64,000 nt of DNA from Sphingopyxis sp. H073 (GTDB lineage Bacteria; Pseudomonadota; Alphaproteobacteria; Sphingomonadales; Sphingomonadaceae), in the NCBI RefSeq assembly GCF_001468395.1, contig NZ_LNSG01000005.1:248001-312000 (forward strand). The letters are read 5' to 3'. Positions 9,411 through 18,107 of this stretch are shown here, piece after piece (positions within the stretch are counted from its first letter, which is position 1; each line of letters starts with the position of its first letter). The translations under genes were made by a program, and so were the position numbers. The notes beneath the pieces are model-generated. The model searched no databases, was not told where the DNA came from, and saw nothing but the letters and a program-made list of their open reading frames with translations.

Positions 9411-10688
9411 TTAGCGCACCAACGCGCCGCCCTTCATCACATGGTCGATCTTTTCGAGCGACCTTATGTCTTTCAGCGGATCGGCCTTCACCGCGATCAT
9501 GTCGGCGTAACGCCCTGGGACGATAGCGCCGACGTCGCTGCGGCCCATTTCCTCCGATGCGTGGCCGGTTGCGGCCTGGATCGCCTGCATCGGGGTCATT
9601 CCATATTCGACCATATAGGCGAACTGCCTGGCGTTGAAGCCGTGCGGATAGACACCCGCGTCGGTCGCGAAGCCGATGTTGACGCCGAGTTCGACGGCGC
9701 GTTTGAAGGCCGCGCGCTGGGTGTCGGTCGTCTCGCGGTTCTTCCGCAAATATTCCTCGGGCCAGCCCTCCTTCTGGCCCTCATCGTCGATATAGTCGCC
9801 GTTGTAGATGTCCATCGCGAGCCAGGTGCCGTGCTTCTTCGCAAGCTGCAGCGTCGCCTCGTCGGCAAGGCTGGCATGTTCGATGCTGTCGACGCCGGCG
9901 TTGATCGCGTTCTGGATGCCGATCGCACCGTGCGCGTGCGCGGTGACGCGTTTGCCGCGCGCGTGCGCGACCTTGACGATCGCGGCAAGCTGTTCGGGCG
10001 TGAGTTCGGGCGCGCCGGGTTCGGTACCGATCGCGAGGACGGCGCCGGTTGCGATCGTCTTGATGAAGTCGGCGCCATGGTCGAGCAAATATGCCGTCTT
10101 TTCCGCCGCTTCCTCGGGCGTTGCGGCGACGCCGAGGCGCATGTCAGCGGGCAGTTGATCGTTCGAAACGACGCCGTTCAGCTCGCCGCCGCCTTTCGGA
10201 ATCGTGAGATAGGCGCCCGCAACCCACATGCGCGGCCCCGGGACGTCGCCGCGGTCGATCGCGTTGCGTAGCGCCACGTCGGTGAGCCCGCGATAGGTGC
10301 CGACGTCGCGGACGCTCGTGAAACCGGCGTTCAGCGTGACCCGGGCGTTGCGCGCGCCGACGAGCGCGGTCTCGGCGGGCGAGGCCTTCATCGGGGCGGC
10401 GAGATCGGCGCTCTGGCCGAGATCGGCGAGATGCGTGTGGAGATCGATCAGCCCCGGCAGGACGTTATAGGCCGACCAGTCGACAATTGTCGCCCCGTCG
10501 GGCGCCTTGCCGCATGGTCCGACCGCCTTGATATGCTCGTCGACGATCGTGACACACTGACCGGTGCGCACCTCGTTCGACAGGCCGTCGATCAGCCGTC
10601 CGGTCTGGACATAGACGGTTTCGGCGGCAGCGGGGGCGGCAGAAAGCGCAGCCGCCGCGATCAGAGCGACGCGTTGAAAGTGTCGCAC
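9411..10688 (-). CDS. Secreted metal-dependent amidohydrolase
   Basis: An amidohydrolase-superfamily (TIM-barrel) enzyme of 425 residues from the GTG start at 10688. That start gives a clean signal peptide (MRHFQRVALIAAAALSAAPAAAE) and has a GGGGGA ribosome-binding site about 9 bases upstream; an ATG at 10727 would only add a charged tail. Metal ligands are visible in DLHTHLAD (HxH), HAHGAIG, IEHAS and FATDAGVYPHG (Asp). The family includes imidazolonepropionase- and prolidase-like hydrolases, so the substrate is uncertain. It overlaps the 3' end of the zinc metallopeptidase gene by 28 bp, implying coupling. Confidence 0.82.
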   Translation of the reverse strand: MRHFQRVALIAAAALSAAPAAAETVYVQTGRLIDGLSNEVRTGQCVTIVDEHIKAVGPCGKAPDGATIVDWSAYNVLPGLIDLHTHLADLGQSADLAAPMKASPAETALVGARNARVTLNAGFTSVRDVGTYRGLTDVALRNAIDRGDVPGPRMWVAGAYLTIPKGGGELNGVVSNDQLPADMRLGVAATPEEAAEKTAYLLDHGADFIKTIATGAVLAIGTEPGAPELTPEQLAAIVKVAHARGKRVTAHAHGAIGIQNAINAGVDSIEHASLADEATLQLAKKHGTWLAMDIYNGDYIDDEGQKEGWPEEYLRKNRETTDTQRAAFKRAVELGVNIGFATDAGVYPHGFNARQFAYMVEYGMTPMQAIQAATGHASEEMGRSDVGAIVPGRYADMIAVKADPLKDIRSLEKIDHVMKGGALVR

Positions 10689-11569
10689 TGACGCGGATCC
10701 CCCGTTTGCAGCCCGCGGCGCAGCCATGTCATGCGCTGCTCGCTCGTCCCGTGGGTGAAGCTTTCGGGGACGGGGCGCTGGCCCGCCGAGCGCATCAGCG
10801 TGTCGTCGCCGATCGCGTTGGCGGCGCGCATCGCTTCTTCCATGTCGCCCGGCTCCATCACGGTCTGCCCGTCCTTGTTGCGTGCGCGGTTCGCCCACAC
10901 ACCGGCGTAACAGTCAGCTTGCAGTTCCATGCGGACCTGCAGCGCATTGCCCTCGGCCTGCGACGCGCGTTGCTGTGCGCGGCGGACCTGATCGGAAATT
11001 CCTGTGATCGTCTGGATGTGATGGCCGACCTCGTGCGCCACCACATAGGCCTGCGCTGCGTCGCCCGCAGCGCCGAAGCGGTTCGCGAGTTCGCTGAAGA
11101 ATTCGGTATCGAGATAGATGCGTTGGTCGGCGGGGCAATAGAAGGGGCCCATCGCCGACTGCGCCGCGCCGCAGCCCGAGGTGTTTTCCTTCGTAAAGAA
11201 GCGGAGCCCCGGTTCGCGATAGCCGTTGATTTCGCTGGCCCAGAAACGGTTGGTCGAGCTGAACACCTGACAGGCGAAGCGTTCGGATTGCGTGTCGCAC
11301 GCCGCCGCGCCCGCCTGTGCGCCGCTGCTGTCGACGGCGGGGTCGGACGTGCTGCTGCCGCTGAACATGCTGAGACCGGGACCGAGCAGGAAAAAGGCAA
11401 CCACGCCGAGCAGCAGGATCGTCCCGCAGCCCATCCGGCGCCCGAGCAGCATCGGCAGCAAACCGAAGAGCAGGCCGCCCATGCCGCCGCCTCCACCGCC
11501 CCCAAACCCGCCGCCTCCCCGTCCGAGGTCCTGAATGTCGTCGCCGGGATCATAATCGTCGAGGCGCAT
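10661..11569 (-). CDS. YpfJ-type neutral zinc metallopeptidase
   Basis: A 302-residue membrane-anchored peptidase. A glycine-rich stretch (about residues 17-32) is followed by one transmembrane helix (LLLGVVAFFLLGPGL). The catalytic domain has the zincin motif HEVGH with H179, E180 and H183, plus a downstream MELQADCYAGVWA ligand block. The C-terminus carries GTSEQRMTWLRRG, a family hallmark. The function of this bacterial family (PF04228) is poorly known. It is transcribed leftward into the amidohydrolase gene and is divergent from the patatin gene at 11729. Confidence 0.88.
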   Translation of the reverse strand: MRLDDYDPGDDIQDLGRGGGGFGGGGGGGMGGLLFGLLPMLLGRRMGCGTILLLGVVAFFLLGPGLSMFSGSSTSDPAVDSSGAQAGAAACDTQSERFACQVFSSTNRFWASEINGYREPGLRFFTKENTSGCGAAQSAMGPFYCPADQRIYLDTEFFSELANRFGAAGDAAQAYVVAHEVGHHIQTITGISDQVRRAQQRASQAEGNALQVRMELQADCYAGVWANRARNKDGQTVMEPGDMEEAMRAANAIGDDTLMRSAGQRPVPESFTHGTSEQRMTWLRRGLQTGDPRQCDTFNASL

Positions 11570-11728
11570 GGGGCTCTCCCGCCGCTAAATGTCTGTGCGG
11601 AGGCGATTGTGGCAGCAGCGCGTTGCAATTGGAAGGGTCTTCGCGCCGTGACACATGCCTTGCAATTGTTCCTGCTGCGGTGCACAAAAGGCGAGGGTGC
11701 CGAACGCAGAAAAGGATCGTCCGAGTCC

Positions 11729-12874
11729 ATGCCCCGCCGTGCCGCCCGCGCCTCCCTTCCGCTTCCCGATCTGGTCGTGCTCGTCCTGCAAGGCGGAGGC
11801 GCGCTCGGGGCGTTTCAGGCTGGGGTTTACGAGGCGCTGATCGATCTCGGCATCGAGCTGGACTGGGTCGCTGGCATCTCGATCGGCGCGGTCAACGCTG
11901 CGATCATTGCCGGGAATCCGCGCGACGAGGCGGTTGGCAAGATGCGGCAATTCTGGGAAGGCGTGTCGTCCGCGCTGCCGCCGCTGCCGATCGCCGACAA
12001 TGATCTGCTGCGCGAATGGACGCATCTGGGCGCGGCGGCGCAGGTCGCGACCTTTGGCGTGCCGGGATTCTTCGTTCCGCGCATCCCGCCGCCGATGTTT
12101 GCGGAAAAGCAGACGCCTGCCGCAGTCAGCTTCTATGACACGGCGCCGCTGGGCGCGACGCTCGACCGGCTTGTCGACTGGGACCGGCTCAACAATGGCA
12201 AGGTCCGCCTGTCTGTCGGCGCCGTGGCCGTCGAGACCGGGAATTTCCGTTATTTCGATACGACCACCGACACGATCGACGCCCGGCACATCATGGCGTC
12301 GGGCGCGCTTCCGCCGGGACTGCCGCCGGTCGAGATCGACGGCGCGTGGTATTGGGACGGCGGGCTCGTGTCGAATACTCCGCTCGAACATGTCGTCGAG
12401 AGCGCGAAAGAGGACATGCTCGTCTTTCAGGTCGACCTGTTCCCGGCGCGCGGCGAGCGGCCGCACGATCTGGAAGAAGCGTGGTCGCGCGAGAAGGACA
12501 TCCGTTTTTCGAGCCGCACGCGGCGCATTTCGGACGGGCTGGTCCGGCGGCGCAAGGAACACCGGCTGATCGACCGGATGCTTAGGAAACTGCCGCCCGA
12601 AGCGCGCGACCTGCCCGAGGTGAAGGCGGTCGAAAAGATGGTCGACTGCAAGGCGCTCAATGTGGTGCAATTGATCCACCAGCCCCCCGCCTGGCAGACC
12701 GGAGCGCGCGATTTCGAATTTTCGCGTTCGACGATGGAGGTCAACTGGGCGCTCGGCCGCGACGCGGTCGAGGCGGCGATGAAGGAAGGGCAATTGCTCG
12801 CCGAAAGCATCGCCGAGGGGCGTTCCGACAGTTTCGCCGTCCAGTCGGACATGCTGCGCCCGAAAAACGACTGA
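11729..12874 (+). CDS. Patatin-like phospholipase (DUF3734-type C-terminus)
   Basis: A 381-residue lipid acyl hydrolase with a catalytic dyad: S51 in GISIGAVN and D210 in WDGGLVSNTP, plus the oxyanion loop GGGALGAFQAG. The C-terminal third (from about residue 230) matches the DUF3734 extension found in alphaproteobacterial patatins. The frame is open far upstream, but that part is antisense to the metallopeptidase gene, so the ATG at 11729 (MPRRAARASLPLPDL) was chosen. It is followed 38 bp later by the 3-hydroxybutyrate dehydrogenase gene, a pairing I recall from other alphaproteobacteria and one that suggests a role in polyhydroxybutyrate or lipid turnover. Confidence 0.85.
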   Translation: MPRRAARASLPLPDLVVLVLQGGGALGAFQAGVYEALIDLGIELDWVAGISIGAVNAAIIAGNPRDEAVGKMRQFWEGVSSALPPLPIADNDLLREWTHLGAAAQVATFGVPGFFVPRIPPPMFAEKQTPAAVSFYDTAPLGATLDRLVDWDRLNNGKVRLSVGAVAVETGNFRYFDTTTDTIDARHIMASGALPPGLPPVEIDGAWYWDGGLVSNTPLEHVVESAKEDMLVFQVDLFPARGERPHDLEEAWSREKDIRFSSRTRRISDGLVRRRKEHRLIDRMLRKLPPEARDLPEVKAVEKMVDCKALNVVQLIHQPPAWQTGARDFEFSRSTMEVNWALGRDAVEAAMKEGQLLAESIAEGRSDSFAVQSDMLRPKND

Positions 12875-12912
12875 ATCTCCCCGAAAAATCCCCCCGCCTG
12901 AAAGGAAAAATC

Positions 12913-13698
12913 ATGCGTCTCCAAGGAAAGACCGCCCTCGTCACCGGATCGACCTCCGGCATCGGCCTCGGCATTGCCAAGGCCTTCGCTGCCGAGGGCG
13001 CGAATATCATCCTCAACGGCTTCGGCGAGGCGGCCGCGATCGAGGCCGAGCGAGCGGCGCTGGCGGTGCTGAACGGCGGCAAGGCTGTCTATGACGGCGC
13101 CGACCTCACCAAGCCCGACGAGATCGAGGCGATGTTCAAGCGCGCCGACAAGGATCTCGGCGGGGTCGACATCCTCGTGAACAATGCCGGGATGCAGTTC
13201 GTCTCGCCGGTCGAGGATTTCCCGCCCGAGAAATGGGACATGATCATCGCGCTCAACCTGACCGCTGCGTTCCACACCATCCGCCACGCCGTGCCGGGGA
13301 TGCGCAAGAAGAAATGGGGGCGAATCATCGGCACCGCCTCGGCGCACTCGCTCGTCGCGTCGCCGTTCAAATCGGCTTATGTCACCGCGAAGCATGGGCT
13401 TGCCGGCCTGACCAAGACCGTCGCGCTCGAAGTTGCCGACGCCGGGATCACGGTCAATTGCATCAGCCCCGGCTATGTCTGGACCCCGCTGGTCGAAAAC
13501 CAGATTCCCGACACGATGAAAGCGCGTCACATGACGCGCGAACAGGTGATCAACGATGTGCTGCTTGCAGGGCAGCCGACGAAGCAGTTCGTCACCGTCG
13601 AACAGGTCGCGGCGATAGCGTCCTTCCTGACCCGCGACGAGGCGGCGAACATCACCGGCGCGAACCTCAGCGTCGACGGCGGCTGGACCGCCGCCTGA
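12913..13698 (+). CDS. bdhA: 3-hydroxybutyrate dehydrogenase
   Basis: A 261-residue short-chain dehydrogenase oxidising (R)-3-hydroxybutyrate to acetoacetate with NAD+. It has the Rossmann motif TGSTSGIGLGIA, NNAG, and a YVTAKHG catalytic Tyr/Lys. The segments HMTREQVINDVLL and QPTKQFVTVEQVAA and the C-terminal ANITGANLSVDGGW are hallmarks of the PHB-type dehydrogenase. A good AAGGAAA ribosome-binding site precedes the ATG. It lies directly after the patatin gene and probably shares its transcript. Confidence 0.88.
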   Translation: MRLQGKTALVTGSTSGIGLGIAKAFAAEGANIILNGFGEAAAIEAERAALAVLNGGKAVYDGADLTKPDEIEAMFKRADKDLGGVDILVNNAGMQFVSPVEDFPPEKWDMIIALNLTAAFHTIRHAVPGMRKKKWGRIIGTASAHSLVASPFKSAYVTAKHGLAGLTKTVALEVADAGITVNCISPGYVWTPLVENQIPDTMKARHMTREQVINDVLLAGQPTKQFVTVEQVAAIASFLTRDEAANITGANLSVDGGWTAA

Positions 13699-13767
13699 GC
13701 ATCGCGCTTGAGCATTGACCTTTCGCCTCCTAAGCTCCGGCAAAACGCCGGGCAGGAGGCAAAGGCA

Positions 13768-14433
13768 ATGAGGGGTCGCATCCCGAAATTTTCGATGTTT
13801 TGCGCGGGTGCGCTGGGACTCGGCGCTTGCACCACGATCGCGGCGCAGCCGCCTTCGGCCGCCGATGCCCCGACGGCCGCACCGGCGGCCGAAACCGCCG
13901 GAACCTGGCGCGCGACCGCGACCGATCGGGATCGCGAGCGCGTTCGCAACTGGTATTCGAGCTGGACCGCCGCCCTCGCCGATGCGCGCGCCAAGGGTTT
14001 TGGCGGGGACGTCGATCGCGAGGGCGTCCTGCTGCAGCCGGCGGCGGCACTGCCCAACCCGCATCTTCCCGCGGGCGATTACCGTTGCCGCACGGTCAAG
14101 ATCGGGACGCAGGGGCGCAGTACGCTCGCCTATGTCGCCTATGGCTGGTTCGACTGTCGCGTGGCGTCCGAACAGGGGCTGATGAGCCTGACCAAGCTGA
14201 CCGGGTCGCAGCGGCCGGTGGGGCTGATCTTTCCCGACAGTCTCAACCGGCAGATCTTTCTCGGCACGCTCGAACTCGGCGACGAGACGATGCCGCTGAG
14301 CTACGGCACCGACCGGATGCGCGACATGGCGGGGCTGGTCGAGCGGATCGGCGACAATCGCTGGCGGCTGGTGCTGCCGGCGCCGGCTTATGAATCGTTG
14401 CTCGACGTGATCGAACTCGTGCCTGCAAGCTGA
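13768..14433 (+). CDS. DUF4893-like lipoprotein
   Basis: A 221-residue predicted lipoprotein: basic start MRGRIPKF, hydrophobic stretch, lipobox LGLGAC with the Cys at residue 18. The mature part has WRATATDRDRERVRNW, a YRCRTVKIG strand and a G-x-R-R-P-V-G-like region, which I recognise as the sphingomonad DUF4893 family of unknown function. The ATG at 13768 was chosen for the lipobox and the GGAGGCAAAGGCA ribosome-binding region. It is followed 8 bp later by the M20 peptidase. Confidence 0.7.
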   Translation: MRGRIPKFSMFCAGALGLGACTTIAAQPPSAADAPTAAPAAETAGTWRATATDRDRERVRNWYSSWTAALADARAKGFGGDVDREGVLLQPAAALPNPHLPAGDYRCRTVKIGTQGRSTLAYVAYGWFDCRVASEQGLMSLTKLTGSQRPVGLIFPDSLNRQIFLGTLELGDETMPLSYGTDRMRDMAGLVERIGDNRWRLVLPAPAYESLLDVIELVPAS

Positions 14434-14441
14434 ACAGGGGA

Positions 14442-15764
14442 ATGACGATGCGGATATGGTGGACCGGCGTGGCTGCGCTCGCGCTTTCGATGCCCGCGGC
14501 GGCGCAGGAGCTGGCGCCCGAGGTGCAGAAGCAGATGCCTTCGCTCATGGAGATCTACCGGGATCTTCACGCCAATCCCGAACTCAGTTTCATGGAAGTC
14601 CGCTCGGCGGGGATATTGGCGGCCGAGGCGCGCAAGCTTGGCTATAAGGTGATCGAAAAGGTCGGCGGCACCGGCGTCGTCGCGGTGCTGGAAAACGGAC
14701 CCGGTCCCGTGGTGCTCGTCCGCGCCGACATGGACGCGCTGCCGGTGATCGAGCAGACCGGGCTTTCCGGCGCTTCGAAGGTCCGCGTGACGACCAAGGA
14801 AGGCGTCGAAACGGGCGTGATGCATGCGTGCGGGCACGATACGCATATGACGGCGTGGATCGGCACCGCGCGGCTGATGGCAGCCAACAAGGACAAATGG
14901 TCGGGCACGCTGGTGATGATCGGCCAGCCCGCGGAGGAGCGCGGCGCGGGCGCGCGGATGATGCTCGCGGACGGCCTCTATACCCGCTTCCCGCGACCGC
15001 AATATGCGCTCGCCTTCCACGACGCCGCGCAGTTTCCGGCGGGGATGATCGGTTATACGCCGGGCTACGCGCTCGCCAATGTCGACAGCGTCGACATCCT
15101 CGTGAAGGGGCTGGGCGGACATGGCGCCTATCCGCAGGCGACGAAAGATCCGATCGTGCTCGCGAGCCGGATCGTCACGACCTTGCAGACATTGGTTTCG
15201 CGCGAAATCAGCCCGCTCGACAGCGCGGTGGTGACGGTCGGCAGCTTCCACGCGGGCGCCAAGCACAACATCATCCCGGACGAGGCGCGGCTGCAACTGA
15301 CCGTGCGCAGCTACACCGACGAGGTGCGCGTGAAGCTGCTCGACGGAATTGCGCGGATCGCGAAGGGCGAGGCGATCGCGGCGGGCATGCCAGAGGACAA
15401 GATGCCGGTGGTGACCGTCGAAAAGGACGAATTCACGCCCGCGATGTTCAATACGGTCGACTTCACCAACGAAATGGCGGGCTTCCTCAAGACCCGCTTC
15501 GGCGAGGAGCGCGTCATGCAGTTGCCGCCGGTGATGGGCGGCGAGGATTTCAGCCGTTTCTCGCGCGAAGAGAATAAGGACATCAAGAGCCTGATCATCT
15601 GGGTCGGCGGGGTCCCGCAGGCCGAATATGATGCGGCGAAGAAGGAAGGCCGGACGTTGCCGAGCCTGCATTCGCCCTTCTGGGCGCCCGACGCCCCCGT
15701 CGTCATTTCGACAGCGACCGAGGCGCTGACGGCAATGGCAATGAAGCTGATGCCGAAGACATAG
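14442..15764 (+). CDS. M20 family amidohydrolase (secreted)
   Basis: A 440-residue zinc aminoacylase/carboxypeptidase of the hippurate hydrolase/IAA-amino acid hydrolase type, with a signal peptide ending near PAAAQE. Metal ligands and catalytic residues sit in RADMDALP, MHACGHDTHM and PAEERGAGARM, and a C-terminal MGGEDFSRF. A dimerisation lid domain lies between residues about 210 and 320 (GLGGHGAYP). The substrate is likely an N-acylated amino acid or peptide. An alternative ATG lies two codons downstream. A GGGGAATGA leader precedes the start. Confidence 0.87.
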   Translation: MTMRIWWTGVAALALSMPAAAQELAPEVQKQMPSLMEIYRDLHANPELSFMEVRSAGILAAEARKLGYKVIEKVGGTGVVAVLENGPGPVVLVRADMDALPVIEQTGLSGASKVRVTTKEGVETGVMHACGHDTHMTAWIGTARLMAANKDKWSGTLVMIGQPAEERGAGARMMLADGLYTRFPRPQYALAFHDAAQFPAGMIGYTPGYALANVDSVDILVKGLGGHGAYPQATKDPIVLASRIVTTLQTLVSREISPLDSAVVTVGSFHAGAKHNIIPDEARLQLTVRSYTDEVRVKLLDGIARIAKGEAIAAGMPEDKMPVVTVEKDEFTPAMFNTVDFTNEMAGFLKTRFGEERVMQLPPVMGGEDFSRFSREENKDIKSLIIWVGGVPQAEYDAAKKEGRTLPSLHSPFWAPDAPVVISTATEALTAMAMKLMPKT

Positions 15765-15837
15765 CGGCAGGCACGGAACCTGGCGGGGCCACCAGCCGCT
15801 TTGCCGGGCCGCGCTGCCGTATTCCAAATAAATTGGG

Positions 15838-16698
15838 ATGGACCTGTCCGTGACGCTGTGGTCAGCAAACGACATGCCTGCCCATGAATCTGCTCCCGGC
15901 TTGTCTGCATGCCTCACCGACCGGGAAATGGAAATTCTGCGCCTGTTGGCCGCCGGGCATACCGTGAAGACGATCGCCGCGCGTCTGGACCGTTCGGAAA
16001 CATCGATCAACGAGCGTTTGCGCTCCGCCCGCCGCAAGACGGGGGTGGGCAGCAGCCGCGAACTGGCGCGCCTTCTGGAACCCCAAAAAACTTGTGACGA
16101 AAATATCGGTCTTTCGAACCAGCGTGCCGCCGGAAAGGATCCGGAGCACACCGCGGCCATCGGGGTTCGCGGCTCGAAAGGAATGATCGTCATGCTCATC
16201 GCACTACCCATTGCCGCTGCCGGATTGATGATCGCGGTCGCACCGTCCGCCGATCCGGTCGCGAAGCGGGACACGGTTTACAGCACGGCATGGCGGCGAC
16301 CGCCGCTCGCCGGAAGCTGGTCGCTGGACGCATCGCAGCTGCCGGAGGAGGAGCGCCCGCAACGGGTGACGATGACCTTCCGGGCGTCGCCAGACGGCAA
16401 ATGGACGACGCGCGTCGAAATCGTCGCGCCCGACGGCTCCAGCCGTCACGCGGAATCGACCGCTGCCCTGGACGGCGTCCCGGTACCGGTCTCCGGAAAT
16501 ATGGAACTCATCGACAGCGTTGCGCTGCGACAGCCGGCTCCGAACACACTGGTCATGACGCTGGGAAAGGCGGGCGCGCGGGTGTCGACGCGCGTCTACA
16601 CCGTCGCCAAGGATCGAAAATCGATGACGGAAACCATCGTCTGGTCCGGCGATAGTCGTCAAAAACTGGAAACCACGCATTTCAATCGCGTCGATTGA
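15838..16698 (+). CDS. Membrane-anchored LuxR-type HTH protein with periplasmic domain
   Basis: A 286-residue fusion. Residues 22-85 are a GerE/LuxR helix-turn-helix (LTDREMEILRLLAAGHTVK, then ARLDRSETSINERL). Around residues 118-135 there is a single strongly hydrophobic helix (MIVMLIALPIAAAGLMIAV). Residues 155-286 form a beta-rich extracytoplasmic domain (GSWSLDASQL, TMTFRASPDGKW, TMTLGKAGARV) that looks lipocalin-like. There is no receiver domain. The arrangement suggests a one-component sensor carrying a signal across the membrane, in the style of ToxR/CadC but with a LuxR head. Function inferred only from the layout. Confidence 0.7.
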   Translation: MDLSVTLWSANDMPAHESAPGLSACLTDREMEILRLLAAGHTVKTIAARLDRSETSINERLRSARRKTGVGSSRELARLLEPQKTCDENIGLSNQRAAGKDPEHTAAIGVRGSKGMIVMLIALPIAAAGLMIAVAPSADPVAKRDTVYSTAWRRPPLAGSWSLDASQLPEEERPQRVTMTFRASPDGKWTTRVEIVAPDGSSRHAESTAALDGVPVPVSGNMELIDSVALRQPAPNTLVMTLGKAGARVSTRVYTVAKDRKSMTETIVWSGDSRQKLETTHFNRVD

Positions 16699-16809
16699 TC
16701 GCAACCGCCAGTCCCCCCACTTTCGCTCTCCCGGGCTTGTCCCCGGGGGCCGCCGCTTCCCATCGTGATCGGGGCGCGGCGGCAATGCGGCGGCCGCGGG
16801 CTCCTGGTC

Positions 16810-17577
16810 CTACTTCCCCTTGAAAGCGTCGAAGCTGCCACCGCGACCGGCGCCCTCGGTGAACTTCTTCGCTCCCGCCGCCGCGCCTTCGCGAAGCGGC
16901 GCGACGCCGGCGCGGGCTTCGTGCGCAAGCGCGGCTTCGATGTCGAAATCCCATTGGCGGTAGGCGCTGAGCCGGTCGCTGTTCATGCAGATTTGCGGGA
17001 AGGCGGCGACCTGTTTCGCGAGATCAATCGCGGCGACGAGCGCTTCGCCATCGGGCACAATGCGATCGGCAAGGCCGATGCGCAGTGCTTCGTCGGCGGC
17101 CACGGGCCGGCCGGTCAGGATCATATCCAGCGCGCGTCCTTGCCCGACGATGCGCGGCAGGCGCACGGTGCCGCCGTCGATCAGCGGCACGCCCCAACGG
17201 CGGCAATAGACGCCGAATATGGCGCCTTCCGCCGCGACGCGCATGTCGCACCAGAGCGCCAGTTCGAGCCCGCCCGCGACCGCGTGACCCTCGACTGCGG
17301 CGATAACCGGTTTCTCGAGCAGCATGCGGGTCGGCCCCATCGGGCCGGGGCCATCGGGGTCATAGCGCGACGTGCCGACCGCGCCGAGGTCGAACCCCGC
17401 GCAGAACTGGCCCGAACTGCCGGTCAGGATGGCGACGCGCGCTCTATCGTCCTTCGCAAAGGCGGTGAAGGCCTCGCGGAGGGCCAGCGCGGTGAGCGGA
17501 TCGACGGCATTGCGTTTGGCGGGGCGGTCGATGGTGACGATCGTCACCGGGCCATCAAGGTCGATCCGGACGGTCAT
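16810..17577 (-). CDS. Enoyl-CoA hydratase/isomerase family protein
   Basis: A 255-residue crotonase-fold protein. The CoA-binding/oxyanion segments are GSSGQFCAGFDLGAVG and HAVAGGLELALWCDMRVAA, followed by RRWGVPLIDGGTVRLPRIVG. In the last block the usual catalytic Glu position reads Asp, so the exact reaction is uncertain; members hydrate enoyl-CoAs or do related acyl-CoA chemistry. It is monocistronic, divergent from the YdcH/TerC region. The C-terminus (GGSFDAFKGK) is short, giving a normal family length. Confidence 0.82.
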   Translation of the reverse strand: MTVRIDLDGPVTIVTIDRPAKRNAVDPLTALALREAFTAFAKDDRARVAILTGSSGQFCAGFDLGAVGTSRYDPDGPGPMGPTRMLLEKPVIAAVEGHAVAGGLELALWCDMRVAAEGAIFGVYCRRWGVPLIDGGTVRLPRIVGQGRALDMILTGRPVAADEALRIGLADRIVPDGEALVAAIDLAKQVAAFPQICMNSDRLSAYRQWDFDIEAALAHEARAGVAPLREGAAAGAKKFTEGAGRGGSFDAFKGK

Positions 17578-17630
17578 GTTTTCTCCCCAAAGCTCGGTGA
17601 CCCGATAGCCTGACGGGCTAGCACGATCGG

Positions 17631-17780
17631 AGGGGGAGGGGCAAAGCCTTGCAACGCATCCGCCGTTACCCTATGTAGTGCGTATGCGGGCCGGGCCCCT
17701 CTGGCGTCGGCGGAAGTCTCTTCCGCCACGTGATGTCGGACCGCATCGGGTGACACCGATGCTTGGCCTACCTCCCCCCT
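17631..17780 (+). promoter_or_regulatory. Possible yybP-ykoY (Mn2+) riboswitch upstream of ydcH-terC
   Basis: A structured leader about 150 bases long. The closing stem pairs AGGGGGAGGG (17631-17640) with CCTCCCCCCT (17771-17780). Inside are a perfect GGCGGAAG/CTTCCGCC hairpin (17709-17728) and GCATCGG/CCGATGC (17743-17762) around a GTGACA loop, then GGCCTACCTCC at the 3' side. A purine-rich closing strand paired to a CCTACC-type end, upstream of a TerC gene, is the arrangement of the manganese-sensing yybP-ykoY element. I could not check the conserved loop bases against the family model. Confidence 0.42.
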
Positions 17781-17838
17781 CAATCCCGGGTCCGGCATCG
17801 GCGTCACCTGCTTGATTTCATCAATCAGGAGGCCCTTC

Positions 17839-18021
17839 ATGACTTTCAAATCGCGCTTCTACCGGCTGACCGAGCTGCATCGCCAGATCGACGATGCGCT
17901 GCGCCGCGAGCATCGGCGCAGCGGCGCCGATCCGTTCCGGCTTTTGCGGCTGAAGACGCTGAAGCTCGCGGTGCGCAAACGCCTGGCGAGCCTGTCGCGC
18001 CAGCCCGCGCCCGCCATCTAA
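17839..18021 (+). CDS. YdcH family protein (DUF465)
   Basis: A 60-residue, strongly basic, helical protein (MTFKSRFYRLTELHRQIDDALRREHRR, then RLLRLKTLKLAVRKRLASL). It matches the small YdcH/DUF465 family of unknown function. The ATG at 17839 has a perfect AGGAGG at 17827-17832. It lies between the structured leader and terC, 86 bp upstream of the latter, so both are probably under the same control. Confidence 0.75.
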   Translation: MTFKSRFYRLTELHRQIDDALRREHRRSGADPFRLLRLKTLKLAVRKRLASLSRQPAPAI

Positions 18022-18107
18022 TCACCATAAGATAGAGCCGGAGACGCTGCCCCGCTCCCTGTCGAGGGAAGGGGCGGCGCCTTTGGCGCATCCCAGGGAT
18101 CATCATC

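Noticed and set aside
10689-10898. Upstream starts of the amidohydrolase
   Set aside because: They would place Arg-rich sequence before the signal peptide and overlap the metallopeptidase by up to 238 bp; the GTG at 10688 has a ribosome-binding site and signal peptide.
10706-11728. N-terminal extension of the patatin gene
   Set aside because: This part is antisense to the zinc metallopeptidase, lacks protein character, and the conserved patatin sequence starts right after the ATG at 11729.
16720-16780. GC-rich hairpin after the LuxR-type gene as terminator
   Set aside because: A CCCGGG/CCCGGG pairing is present, but there is no T-tract on either strand and the stem is not clearly better than background in such GC-rich DNA.
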